Below, one piece after another: positions 28,574 to 37,389 of a stretch of 62,127 nucleotides of DNA. The notes below the pieces were generated by a model. It saw only the letters and a list, made by a program, of their open reading frames with translations, did not search any database and was not told the DNA's origin. The stretch comes from Curvivirga aplysinae (lineage in GTDB: Bacteria > Pseudomonadota > Alphaproteobacteria > UBA8366 > Aestuariispiraceae). Each line of letters opens with the position of its first letter. Within the stretch, counting starts at the first letter, position 1. The stretch spans positions 1 to 62,127 of the forward strand of contig NZ_SMMC01000213.1 of assembly GCF_009711445.1 (NCBI RefSeq). Reading direction: 5' to 3'. The position numbers and the translations under genes were made by a program.

Positions 28574-29502
28574 TTAGTTGCGACGGTTTACGATAAATCT
28601 TGCAACTTCACGCAGCAAATCAGCCTTATGATCGAAGTCAGACAAATGGTCAACCGCTTGTTCGGCTAAAAGTGCTGCTTGGGCCTTGGCACGATCCACA
28701 CCAAGAAGCGATACGAAAGTCTCTTTACCACGATCCGCGTCCTTGCCTACTTTCTTTCCGGTTTCTTCTTCGGTACTTTCCACATCCAGTAAATCATCTG
28801 CGATTTGGAAGGCTAAACCAAGGTCATGTGCATAACCACGTAAGGCATCTCGTTGGGCTTTGCTCCTTGGCCAAGGATTGCACCACCTTGACATGCAACC
28901 TCGATTAAGCATCCGGTTTTAAGGCGCTGTAATCTTGTAATGCCATTTAGATCTAATGTTGTTTCCTCTGCTTCCAGATCAATCATTTGACCACCCACCA
29001 TACCATGAGGGCCAGCTGCTTTTGCCAAGGCTGCAACCCATTCACAGCGGATTGTCGGATTGGCATGAGTTTCTTCATGTGAAGACAGTTCAAACGCCAT
29101 TGTGAGAAGAGCGTCTCCTGCCAGAATAGCTGTGGCTTCGTCATAGGCTTTATGAACTGTTGGTTGGCCTCGACGTAAGTCGTCATCATCCATCGCTGGA
29201 AGGTCGTCATGGATCAATGAATAGCAATGGATCATTTCAAGGGCAGTGGCAGCACGTAAGGCAGAGGCTTCTGAAACACAAAACAGATTAGCTGTTTGCA
29301 TAAGCAAGAAGGGGCGTAATCGTTTTCCGCCATTCAAACTACCATGGCGCATTGCCTGGATAAGTTTGGGTTCTGAGATAACACTATCTTCAGGTTGTTC
29401 TATTTGAAGATGTTTGCTGATTTCTGTTTCAATCTTGTCAGCCACATCTGTCATAGCTGTATTTAGAGAGATAGAAAAATCCTGATTCATATTCGGGGCC
29501 AT
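28574..29502 (-). pseudogene. ispA: Farnesyl/geranyl diphosphate synthase, interrupted by a frameshift
   Basis: Two overlapping frames together make one polyprenyl synthase of about 309 residues. The first part has KLIQAMRHGSLNGGKRLRP and the first Asp-rich motif DDLPAMDDDDLRRG, and runs to about GGAILGQG. The second part continues with SKAQRDALRGYAHDLGLAFQIADDLLD, which holds the second Asp-rich motif DDLLD. The frame changes near 28861-28870 (minus strand CCAAGGAGCA); adding one base there restores a continuous reading frame. The downstream half keeps well-conserved residues without stops, so the break is recent or a sequencing error. The enzyme condenses IPP with DMAPP and is usually needed for growth. 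It sits between xseB and dxs in the expected order. Confidence 0.85.
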
Positions 29503-29542
29503 TGAGGCTACCTCTATGTTCTATTTAGTAACGGGAATAGGC

Positions 29543-29794
29543 TTAATCTAGCTGCATTTCAGTAGCACTGGCACTGCCATCTGGATTTAAACTGATTTTC
29601 TCTACACGCAAGCGTGCTTCAGAAAGCTTCTCCTCACAATGCTTCTTTAACTCCGTACCTCGTTCATAAGATGCGATCGACATTTCTAGGGGAATGTCAC
29701 CACTTTCCAGACCTGTTACAATAGTCTCCAATTCCCGAAGGGCAGTTTCAAAACTCATATTGGAGATAGGTTGTTTTTCTTGGGTCTCTGACAT
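29543..29794 (-). CDS. xseB: Exodeoxyribonuclease VII small subunit
   Basis: This 83-residue protein matches XseB (FETALRELETIVTGLESGDIPLEMSIASYERGTELKKHCEEKLSEA), the small subunit that with XseA forms a single-strand-specific exonuclease. It is the first gene of the xseB-ispA-dxs group, an arrangement widespread in proteobacteria. It is divergent from the histone-deacetylase-family gene, with a 150-base gap that should hold both promoters. Confidence 0.96.
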   Translation of the reverse strand: MSETQEKQPISNMSFETALRELETIVTGLESGDIPLEMSIASYERGTELKKHCEEKLSEARLRVEKISLNPDGSASATEMQLD

Positions 29795-29946
29795 GATGCA
29801 GGTCCTTAAAGTTTACTTATGCTTAAATATTTCATGAATTGAGATGTATTTTATCCTTTATGCAAGGGACAGCCAAGCTATAAGAATGGAGAAAACAAGT
29901 TTTCTTTGTGATAACAAGTGCTCAGGTAGAGGGAAGGTGTTTAAAC

Positions 29947-30876
29947 ATGACTTTATTATTCACACATGAAAGTTGCATTTTGCATGACATGGGCGCTGGG
30001 CATCCAGAACAGCCAGCGCGTTTGGTATCTGTTCTAAAAGGTCTAGAAGCTGATGAGTTTAAATCGCTGAATCGAAAAGTAGCGCCGTTAGCAACGAAAG
30101 ATCAGTTGGCACTGATACATCCTAAAGAGCATATTGACTCAATTCTAAATGCAGTGCCCCAAGATGGATTAATATCTATTGACGGAGATACTTCACTATG
30201 CCCGCATTCTGGAGAAGCCGCCATGCGTGCAGCGGGTGCGGTGGTGGCGGCAGTCGACACTATTATTCATGCTAAGGAAGATCAGACAGCGTTTTGTGCG
30301 ACTCGTCCACCTGGGCATCATGCGGAACCAAACAAATCTATGGGCTTTTGTCTTTTTAATTCCGTTGCAATTGGGGCTGCATATGCACGCGAAGCTTATG
30401 GCATTAAGAAATGTGCCGTGATTGATTTTGATGTTCATCATGGAAATGGAACCGAAGCCTGTTTTTGGAATGATCCGGATTTTTTATACCTGTCTACGCA
30501 TCAATCGCCCCTTTATCCAGGAACGGGTGCTGAACATGATCATGGTGCATATAATAATATAGTGAATTTTCCCTTACCTGCTTATGCGGATGGAGAAAAA
30601 ATACGTATTGCTTTCAAAGAAAAAATCATGCCTGCCCTTGAAAAATACGATCCGGACCTTTTATTTATCTCAGCTGGGTTTGATGCACATCGAGATGATC
30701 CTTTGGCCAATATGATTTTGGAAGATGAGGATTATGCATGGATGACTGCTGAATTTGTTGCATTCGCACGGGATATAAGTAATTGTCCGATCATCTCAAC
30801 TTTGGAAGGTGGGTATGATCTGGAAGCCTTACCTCGTTCAGTTCAGGCTCATGTAAGAGAATTGCAAGCTTATTGA
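29947..30876 (+). CDS. Histone deacetylase-family protein (acetylpolyamine/acetoin-utilisation type)
   Basis: This 309-residue zinc amidohydrolase has the complete active site: RPPGHHAEPNKSMGFC with the tandem histidines, the metal ligands in DFDVHHGNGT, and SAGFDAHRDDPL. Bacterial members remove acetyl groups from polyamines or other small molecules or from proteins; substrate cannot be told here. The ATG at 29947 is chosen because GAGGGAAGG lies just upstream and it begins at the usual point (TLLFTHESCILHDMG); the longer frame starting at a GTG at 29908 adds residues not typical of the family. Confidence 0.92.
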   Translation: MTLLFTHESCILHDMGAGHPEQPARLVSVLKGLEADEFKSLNRKVAPLATKDQLALIHPKEHIDSILNAVPQDGLISIDGDTSLCPHSGEAAMRAAGAVVAAVDTIIHAKEDQTAFCATRPPGHHAEPNKSMGFCLFNSVAIGAAYAREAYGIKKCAVIDFDVHHGNGTEACFWNDPDFLYLSTHQSPLYPGTGAEHDHGAYNNIVNFPLPAYADGEKIRIAFKEKIMPALEKYDPDLLFISAGFDAHRDDPLANMILEDEDYAWMTAEFVAFARDISNCPIISTLEGGYDLEALPRSVQAHVRELQAY

Positions 30877-30912
30877 TATGGATGAGCTATTTGTCATCAG
30901 GGGATTAATGAC

Positions 30913-32049
30913 ATGAAGAATATTTTAAAGATTGTTGGTGCGGCAGTATTAGGTCTTGCTTTGATAGGCCCGCTACAATCTGTATGGGCGCAAGGTCAGC
31001 AAGCTGCATTGGTTGGTGTCGATGAAGTGCAGGGGGAGCCTCTAGGGCAAACTATCCCTGTATTGGGTCGATTGGTTGCACAACAACGTTCGCAAGTTGC
31101 AGCCTTGGTCGATGGGCCGATTGAAAAAATGGATGTTCAAATAGGCGATCGCGTTGTCAAAGGAGACACGTTGGTTGTTTTAGATGATCGCCGTATTCGT
31201 CAATCACGTAACCTGCAAGCGGCGATGTTACAGCAAGCAAAAGCGAGCTTAAAAGCAGCTCTTGATCAAAAAGCCCTGACTGAACAAGAATTAGCACGAT
31301 TGGAACGTTTACAATCTTCAGCAGCATTCTCCCCAGCTCGTCTTGAAGATAAGCAGTTAGAATTGGCACGTTTTACGTCTCAAGTTTCTGTAGCCGAAGC
31401 AGAAGTAGCTGCGGCACAAGTAAATTTATCTTTAGCTGAGATCGATCTAGCCCGCACTGTGATTAAAGCACCGTTTAATGGTGTTGTAACTGAAAAGAAT
31501 ACCGAGGTTGGATCTTATGTAAGTCAAGGTAATGCTGTTTTGTCGTTGATCAACCATGAAGATCTAGAAGTAGAGGCAGATGTGCCATCCAATCGTTTGA
31601 TTGGCCTGGAAAACGGTCGATTGATTAACGTAGACTTGTCAGGGCAAAATTACGATGCAATCGTGCGTGCTGTGGTACCAGATGAAAATGTACTTACCCG
31701 TACACGTGCGGTTCGTTTTACCTTGGGTGCAGATGATAATGCACTTGAAAATTTAGCGGCGGGCCAATCCGTGACAGTATATATTCCTGTTGGATCAACA
31801 CGTCAGGTAATGACCGTTCATAAGGATGCACTTATTGCCAAAGGTGAAGGTTATATCGCCTATGTGGTTGAAAATGGGGTTGCTAATATTCGTCCTGTAA
31901 CAGTTGGGGATGCTGTTGGACAGCGTTTTGAAGTTATGACTGGCCTTAAAGCAGGTGATATTGTTGTCATACGTGGGAATGAACGTTTATTCCCGGGACA
32001 AGCGGTACAATATCCAAATATGCCAAAAGCGGAGGAAAGCGGCAGCTAA
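30913..32049 (+). CDS. RND efflux periplasmic adaptor (membrane fusion protein)
   Basis: This 378-residue protein has a signal peptide (likely cut after WA at residue 26), a split lipoyl/barrel-sandwich domain (GPIEKMDVQIGDRVVKGDTL and IKAPFNGVVTEKNTEVGSYV), a coiled-coil hairpin between them (about 95-175) and a C-terminal beta-barrel with GLKAGDIVVIRGNERLFPG. It links an inner-membrane RND pump to an outer-membrane channel. The pump gene follows after 67 bases. No outer-membrane TolC-type gene is adjacent, so a shared one is likely used. Confidence 0.95.
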   Translation: MKNILKIVGAAVLGLALIGPLQSVWAQGQQAALVGVDEVQGEPLGQTIPVLGRLVAQQRSQVAALVDGPIEKMDVQIGDRVVKGDTLVVLDDRRIRQSRNLQAAMLQQAKASLKAALDQKALTEQELARLERLQSSAAFSPARLEDKQLELARFTSQVSVAEAEVAAAQVNLSLAEIDLARTVIKAPFNGVVTEKNTEVGSYVSQGNAVLSLINHEDLEVEADVPSNRLIGLENGRLINVDLSGQNYDAIVRAVVPDENVLTRTRAVRFTLGADDNALENLAAGQSVTVYIPVGSTRQVMTVHKDALIAKGEGYIAYVVENGVANIRPVTVGDAVGQRFEVMTGLKAGDIVVIRGNERLFPGQAVQYPNMPKAEESGS

Positions 32050-32116
32050 CTATGCCGCTTTAAATTAATTCGTCTCGCATATTTGATATATTACAAAGCC
32101 GGGAAGGGCTTGGAAC

Positions 32117-35100
32117 ATGAATTTAATCCGTATTTCTATTGAACGACCTGTCGCCGTCATCGCAGCCGTATTAATGGCTGTGATGTTTGGATTCGTGGCC
32201 TTGAACACGATTCCGATCCAGTTAACACCAGATATCACACGCCCGGTGATTACCATCCGAACTGACTGGCCCGGGGCTGCGCCTGCAGAAGTAGAACGTG
32301 AAATCATCAATGAGCAAGAAGATGTGTTAAAAGGTCTTGAAGGCCTGGAAAGCATGGAAAGTAGTGCATCCACGGGACGTGGTAGTGTGACACTTGAATT
32401 TAAAGTCGGGCAGGATATGTCTCGTGCTTTGCTTTTAACCGCAAACCGTCTTGATCGTGTTTCAAGTTATCCTTCAGAAGCGAATGAGCCGACTTTACGG
32501 ACGGCAGGTAGTGAAGATAATCCTATCGCTTGGTTCCGTGTTGTTCGAACCGAAGGGAACGACCGTCCGGTGGGGGAATATCGTGATTTTGTCGTTGATG
32601 TTGTCCAAGAACGCATTGAACGTGTGAACGGTGTTGGCGAAGTGAATGTGTATGGCGGTGGGGAACGCGAAATGCGCGTTGAAATCGAACCGACCCTGCT
32701 TGCACAACATAATCTTACGATTTCCGAAGTTCTGTCCACTTTGCGCGCGGCAAATGCTTCTATTACTGGCGGTATCGTAGAAGAAGGTAAGCGTCGCTAT
32801 GTTGTGCGCACGGATAATGAATTTGTTTCTCTTGAGCAGGTACGTGATGTCGTTCTACGAACAGAACAAGATGTAACGACAGGGCGTATGGCCCGTATCA
32901 CTGTCGGTGATATCGCCAATGTATATTTCTCATATAAACGTTCCACATCAGATATCCGATCCTCCGGTATTGATGCGATTGCGGTGAATGCCACCCGTGA
33001 AACAGGTGCCAATGTGATTGAGGTAATGGAAGAAATTCGTCTTGCTGTAGCCGAACTTAATGCAGGTGTTTTAGTTGGTGAAAAACTAACAATGGAACAG
33101 CTTTATGACGAAACTGTCTATATTGATTCTGCTATTGAACTGGTTATTCAGAATATCTGGGTTGGAGGTGTTCTAGCTGCCATTATTTTATTGATATTCT
33201 TACGTAGTTTACGTGCGACCTTGGTTGTGGGATTGGCTATTCCTGTATCTGTGATTGCGTCCTTTGTTGCTATGGCCTTTATGGGGCGCTCGCTTAATGT
33301 GGTAAGTTTAGCGGGTATTGCTTTTGCTGTTGGTATGGTGGTGGATGCGGCGATTGTCGTTCTTGAGAATATCTATCGTTTACGACAAGAAGGGAAGCCG
33401 ATTTCACAAGCCGCCTATGAAGGTGCCGCGCAGGTTTGGGGTGCTATTTTCGTCTCTGCGATGACGACTGTTCTTGTCTTCATTCCTATAATGATCATGG
33501 AATTAGAGGTTGGTCAGCTATTCCGTGATATTGCTGTGGCGCTTTCTGTATCTGTGATGTTGTCCTTACTTGTTTCCATCACTGTTATTCCGGCTTTGGC
33601 AAATCGCTTGTTGCGTCATGATGTGAATGATCCTAATCGCAAGATTATCAAATTGCCATTTGTCGATGGTTTTGGGCGCATGTTCATGTCCGCAGTGACT
33701 AAGCTTACAAATGGTGTCGTCAATAGCCGTAAACTTGCCCTGACATTGGTGATTGGTGTAACTGTCATTAGTTCAGCAATTACCTTGGCATTGATTCCAA
33801 AACTTGAATATCTACCAACCGGTAACCGAAATTTCGTCTTTGGTATGTTATTTCCACCTCCGGGCTATAATTTAGAAACGATGAATGAGATCGCATCTGA
33901 GGTCGAAAGTAAGGTTAAACCACTGTGGGCATCTGTATCAGGTCCTGAATCTGAAGAAGGACAACCTCCGAAAATTGAAAATTTCTTTTTCGTTGCATTG
34001 ACCAATCGTACTTTTATGGGCGCAAGTGCGATGGATCAACAACGTGCGGGGGAACTTATTCCCGTTCTGACGAAACCAATATTTAGCGAACCGGGTATGT
34101 TTGGTTTCTTTACGCAGCCATCTATTTTTGGCCGTGGGGTTGGTGGATCTCGTTCGGTTGATTTAGATATTTCTGGTCCTAGTCTGGAAGATGTGATTAC
34201 CACTGCCCAACGTGCTGCAATGAAGGTTGGCGCGATTTTACCGCGTAATGAAGGAAATCAGATGCGTCCGATTCCGGGATTAGAATTTGGTGAACCTGAA
34301 ATCCGTTTGACGCCTGACCCAGTGCGATTGGCTGATAACGGTGTATCTGCAAATGAGTTAGGTATTACTGTCGATGCTTTTAATGATGGTCTTCGAATTG
34401 ATGAGATTACGGTCGATGGTAAATTGATTGATCTAACTCTGACAGGGCCTGAAGAATATAATAAGGCAACACAGGATATTAATGCATTACCTGTTGTGAC
34501 AGAAAGTGGCACCATTTTGCCTGCGGCGTCATTAGCTGATATTCGTGTAACTTCAGGACCCACAGAAATTCGTCACACTGAACGTGTACGCACAGTCACT
34601 CTACAGATTCGCCCCAATGATTTTATCCCGTTAGAAGTGGCACTGGAAATGTTGGAAGGGCAAGTTATGAATCCTCTGATTGAGGAAGGTGTCCCAAATG
34701 GGATCAATCTACAGTTAACAGGTACGGCAGAAAAATTGAATGAAACATGGAGTGAAATGAAAGGTAGCTTGTTGATTGCTCTGATCATCGTTTTCCTTGT
34801 TATGGCGGTTCTATTCGAAAGTTTTCTTTATCCATTGATCATTATGTTGGCGGTGCCTTTAGCGACAGCGGGTGGTTTGGTTGGATTCCAGTTGCTCGCG
34901 ACATGGAAGTTCCAGACATTTAATATGTTAACGCTTTTGGGTTTTGTGATTTTGATCGGCATTGTAGTGAATAATGCGATTTTATTAGTACATCAAACCT
35001 TGCATCATATCCGTGAAGAAGGGATGGAAGCAGGAAAAGCTGTGGTCGAAGCGACAACGAATCGAATTCGTCCAATCTTCATGTCTACTCTCACGTCTGT

Positions 35101-35272
35101 GGTTGGTATGTTACCGCTTGTTTTATTCCCAGGTGCAGGTTCTGAGATATATAGTGGTCTTGGTTCGGTTGTTGTCGGTGGCTTGGCATTATCTGCAATC
35201 TTAACTTTAGCGATAGTTCCACCACTATTAGCATTGCTTGTTGCCTCCTTGGAAAATAGATCGAAAAGTTAA
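32117..35272 (+). CDS. RND-family efflux transporter permease (AcrB-like)
   Basis: This 1051-residue pump has twelve membrane helices and two large periplasmic loops. The N-terminus (SIERPVAVIAAVLMAVMFGF) and the segment GIAFAVGMVVDAAIVVLENI are typical of the hydrophobe/amphiphile exporter family. In the helix 4 motif it keeps the first proton-relay aspartate (D410) but has alanine at the position of the second Asp of AcrB, as in several RND subgroups. Substrate is unknown. It works with the adaptor upstream; the ArsR gene downstream is a candidate regulator by position only. Confidence 0.95.
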   Translation: MNLIRISIERPVAVIAAVLMAVMFGFVALNTIPIQLTPDITRPVITIRTDWPGAAPAEVEREIINEQEDVLKGLEGLESMESSASTGRGSVTLEFKVGQDMSRALLLTANRLDRVSSYPSEANEPTLRTAGSEDNPIAWFRVVRTEGNDRPVGEYRDFVVDVVQERIERVNGVGEVNVYGGGEREMRVEIEPTLLAQHNLTISEVLSTLRAANASITGGIVEEGKRRYVVRTDNEFVSLEQVRDVVLRTEQDVTTGRMARITVGDIANVYFSYKRSTSDIRSSGIDAIAVNATRETGANVIEVMEEIRLAVAELNAGVLVGEKLTMEQLYDETVYIDSAIELVIQNIWVGGVLAAIILLIFLRSLRATLVVGLAIPVSVIASFVAMAFMGRSLNVVSLAGIAFAVGMVVDAAIVVLENIYRLRQEGKPISQAAYEGAAQVWGAIFVSAMTTVLVFIPIMIMELEVGQLFRDIAVALSVSVMLSLLVSITVIPALANRLLRHDVNDPNRKIIKLPFVDGFGRMFMSAVTKLTNGVVNSRKLALTLVIGVTVISSAITLALIPKLEYLPTGNRNFVFGMLFPPPGYNLETMNEIASEVESKVKPLWASVSGPESEEGQPPKIENFFFVALTNRTFMGASAMDQQRAGELIPVLTKPIFSEPGMFGFFTQPSIFGRGVGGSRSVDLDISGPSLEDVITTAQRAAMKVGAILPRNEGNQMRPIPGLEFGEPEIRLTPDPVRLADNGVSANELGITVDAFNDGLRIDEITVDGKLIDLTLTGPEEYNKATQDINALPVVTESGTILPAASLADIRVTSGPTEIRHTERVRTVTLQIRPNDFIPLEVALEMLEGQVMNPLIEEGVPNGINLQLTGTAEKLNETWSEMKGSLLIALIIVFLVMAVLFESFLYPLIIMLAVPLATAGGLVGFQLLATWKFQTFNMLTLLGFVILIGIVVNNAILLVHQTLHHIREEGMEAGKAVVEATTNRIRPIFMSTLTSVVGMLPLVLFPGAGSEIYSGLGSVVVGGLALSAILTLAIVPPLLALLVASLENRSKS

Positions 35273-35290
35273 CATGATCTTAGCAAGTGG

Positions 35291-35305
35291 TTAACGAATT
35301 GTTAA
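35291..35305. promoter_or_regulatory. CtrA-like box TTAA-N7-TTAA upstream of arsR-like gene
   Basis: TTAACGAATTGTTAA matches the CtrA recognition pattern TTAA-N7-TTAA exactly and is also a palindrome. It lies 19 bases after the RND stop and about 180 bases before the ArsR-family start. A chance match is possible in AT-rich spacer DNA. Confidence 0.45.
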
Positions 35306-35316
35306 TATATAAGCTG

Positions 35317-35360
35317 GCATTTTATGTAAGGTATTATAGTACCTCAACTAGATAAAATGC
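35317..35360. repeat. Nested inverted repeat between RND pump and arsR-like gene
   Basis: GCATTTTAT at 35317-35325 pairs with ATAAAATGC at 35352-35360, and inside it AGGTA at 35329-35333 pairs with TACCT at 35340-35344 around a 6-base loop. No T run follows, so it is not a standard terminator. It may be a regulator-binding site or a stabilising 3' structure for the RND transcript. Confidence 0.55.
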
Positions 35361-35482
35361 TGTCAAAAATATGGCGGTTTTCTGGGGGAAAGTCATTTTC
35401 TTTGCCATTGCATATTGCTAATATGCGTGCAAGAGGATGGACCTCATCTTCGTTTAAATAATTCAACTAAAAGGTGAAATTA

Positions 35483-35794
35483 ATGTCCCCACAAGCTTTG
35501 GAACCTCGTGTTCAAGAAGCAAGCACATTGCTGAAAGCTATGAGCAATGAAAAACGCTTATTGATTCTTTGCCATTTGCTTAATTCCGAATTGTCTGTTG
35601 GCGCATTGGAAAAACTAGTTAGTTTAAGCCAGTCTGCACTATCTCAACATTTGGCACGTTTGCGTCGTGATGGTTTTGTTCAAACACGTCGCGAAGCACA
35701 AACAATTTACTATTCTATTAAGGGTGAGCAGACTAAGACTATTATCTCTGCGTTAAGCAATATTTTCGCAGATGAAATGGTGTTAGCTGCATAA
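35483..35794 (+). CDS. ArsR-family transcriptional regulator
   Basis: This 103-residue winged-helix protein has the ArsR fold: LLKAMSNEKRLLILCHLLNSELSVGALEKL, then the recognition helix LSQSALSQHLARLRRDGFV and the wing TRREAQTIYYSI. It has only one cysteine (in LCHLL) and no CVC metal motif, so it is not a classic arsenic or cadmium sensor, and it lacks the cysteine pair of the BigR/SqrR persulphide sensors. The ATG at 35483 with AAAGG upstream is preferred to the GTG at 35474. The gene follows the RND pump and is followed by a terminator at 35935. Confidence 0.92.
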   Translation: MSPQALEPRVQEASTLLKAMSNEKRLLILCHLLNSELSVGALEKLVSLSQSALSQHLARLRRDGFVQTRREAQTIYYSIKGEQTKTIISALSNIFADEMVLAA

Positions 35795-36180
35795 GGCTGC
35801 GAATTTATACCTGAGGGGTATCAGGAATTTAATTAAGTGGTAAAAATCAGAATGCTTAGATGGATCGATATGGGGAAGGTGATCTCATCTTAATAAGCAG
35901 GATTTTATAGGCATTTGGTTAATAGTGATTTTTTAAAAGGACACTGCAATTATGCAGCGTCCTTTTATTTTATTATTAAACAATTTCGGAAAAAGTGATA
36001 AAATAATTTTTCGTTTGATGCGGATGTTCTTGCAATTCAAGAGGATAAATCGCATTCTATTTAGAGAAAAGAACAGGATTGTTTCTGTTGATTGGTGAAA
36101 TTTACTCAACTGTTATTGGGGAACTTCGCGCAAATTGCGGATGAGATAGGCAGAAACTAACGCTTGAGAGGCTTGTTAAT
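35795..36180. other. 386-base gap between arsR-like and DUF2336 genes
   Basis: No gene is seen. The gap holds a short CCTGA/TCAGG hairpin (35810-35825), the strong terminator at 35935, AT-rich DNA at 35970-36110 that probably contains the promoter of the DUF2336 gene, and a small CGCAAATTGCG palindrome near 36129-36139. Confidence 0.6.
35935..35972 (+). terminator. Rho-independent terminator downstream of arsR-like gene
   Basis: AAAAGGAC at 35935-35942 pairs with GTCCTTTT at 35959-35966. After one A/C mismatch, CTGCA pairs with TGCAG around an ATTA loop. The T-rich tail is at 35963-35972. It lies 140 bases after the stop. Confidence 0.88.
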
Positions 36181-37296
36181 ATGGGCACAACATTATCTGC
36201 TGCTGATGTACAACGTTTAATGACGGATCCTTCTGCGGAGACTCGAACTGAGACCGCGGCAAAAGTAGCATCTAGTTTCCAAGACGGAAGTCTGGGTGAA
36301 GTAGAACAAAAACTCGCCAGTGAGATTTTTCGTGTATTAGCAAAAGATGCAGAAGAACGTGTGCGTCAGGCCCTCTCCCAGAATTTGAAAAATGCAGCGG
36401 GCGTTCCTGCTGATGTTGCTGTTACTTTAGCCAAGGATATTAGTGATAAGGTTGCCTTACCAATTATTCAATTTTCTGAAGCCTTAAGCGAAGATGACCT
36501 GATTGATATCGTACGTACTCAGGCGCCACAACGTCAGGTCGCTGTTGCTTCTCGTGAAGACGTGACGGATGGTGTTGCGCATGTTTTGGTTGATGAAGCT
36601 GATAAAACAGCTGTTGTGGCACTTGTGTCTAATGAGCGCGTTAATTTATCTGAAGGCGTCTTGGACAAAGTTGTGGAAACCTATGGTGAAGACGAAGATG
36701 TACAACGTCCATTGGTTCATCGCCCAACATTACCAATCACAATTACAGAAAAACTTGTAAGTAAGTTAACAGACGAATTAAAAGATTATCTGGTTCAACA
36801 TCACGAGTTATCTGAAGAAACAGCTACTGATTTAGTCTTACAAGCTCGGGAGCGTGCAACCATTGGCCTTGCTGCCACATATAACGATGAAACGGATGTA
36901 GAGGCCTTGGTGAGACAGCTTCATAATAATGGTCGGTTAACACCTTCTATTGTATTTCGATCTTTATGCGTTGGAGATCTTGTGTTTTTCGAAAATGCTT
37001 TGGCGATTATGGCTGATGTACCTTTACAAAATGCACGTATCCTCATTCATGATGAAGGTGATTTAGGGTTCAAGTCCCTTTATGCAAAAGGGGGATTGCC
37101 ATCTAGTCTCCTACCTGCCTTCCGTACAGGTGTTTCTTTAGCCCGTGATAACGAGAAAGAACGCACAGATGCAGATTTAGAGCAGCAAACGCGTTCGATG
37201 TTGGAGCATATTTTAACCGCACATGAAGATGTTATCGGTCGATATGGTGAGGAAAACGTTGATTACTTGTTAAACAAGTTTAATCAGGTTGCTTAG
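36181..37296 (+). CDS. DUF2336 domain-containing protein
   Basis: This 371-residue soluble, helix-rich protein has HEAT-like repeats typical of the alphaproteobacterial DUF2336 family (SAETRTETAAKVASSF, LASEIFRVLAKDAEERVRQALSQNLKNA, then LPIIQFSEALSEDDLIDIV). Family function is not established. The start is ATG at 36181 behind a GAGAGG ribosome site. It stands alone between two spacers and precedes the HtrA gene by 93 bases. Confidence 0.9.
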   Translation: MGTTLSAADVQRLMTDPSAETRTETAAKVASSFQDGSLGEVEQKLASEIFRVLAKDAEERVRQALSQNLKNAAGVPADVAVTLAKDISDKVALPIIQFSEALSEDDLIDIVRTQAPQRQVAVASREDVTDGVAHVLVDEADKTAVVALVSNERVNLSEGVLDKVVETYGEDEDVQRPLVHRPTLPITITEKLVSKLTDELKDYLVQHHELSEETATDLVLQARERATIGLAATYNDETDVEALVRQLHNNGRLTPSIVFRSLCVGDLVFFENALAIMADVPLQNARILIHDEGDLGFKSLYAKGGLPSSLLPAFRTGVSLARDNEKERTDADLEQQTRSMLEHILTAHEDVIGRYGEENVDYLLNKFNQVA

Positions 37297-37389
37297 TTTT
37301 TATCGAAAAAAATAAAATAGAGAATGAGACGGCGATTTTCTAATGAAGTCGCCTTGTTTCTGACATATATCTCCCTAATATAAAGTCTT

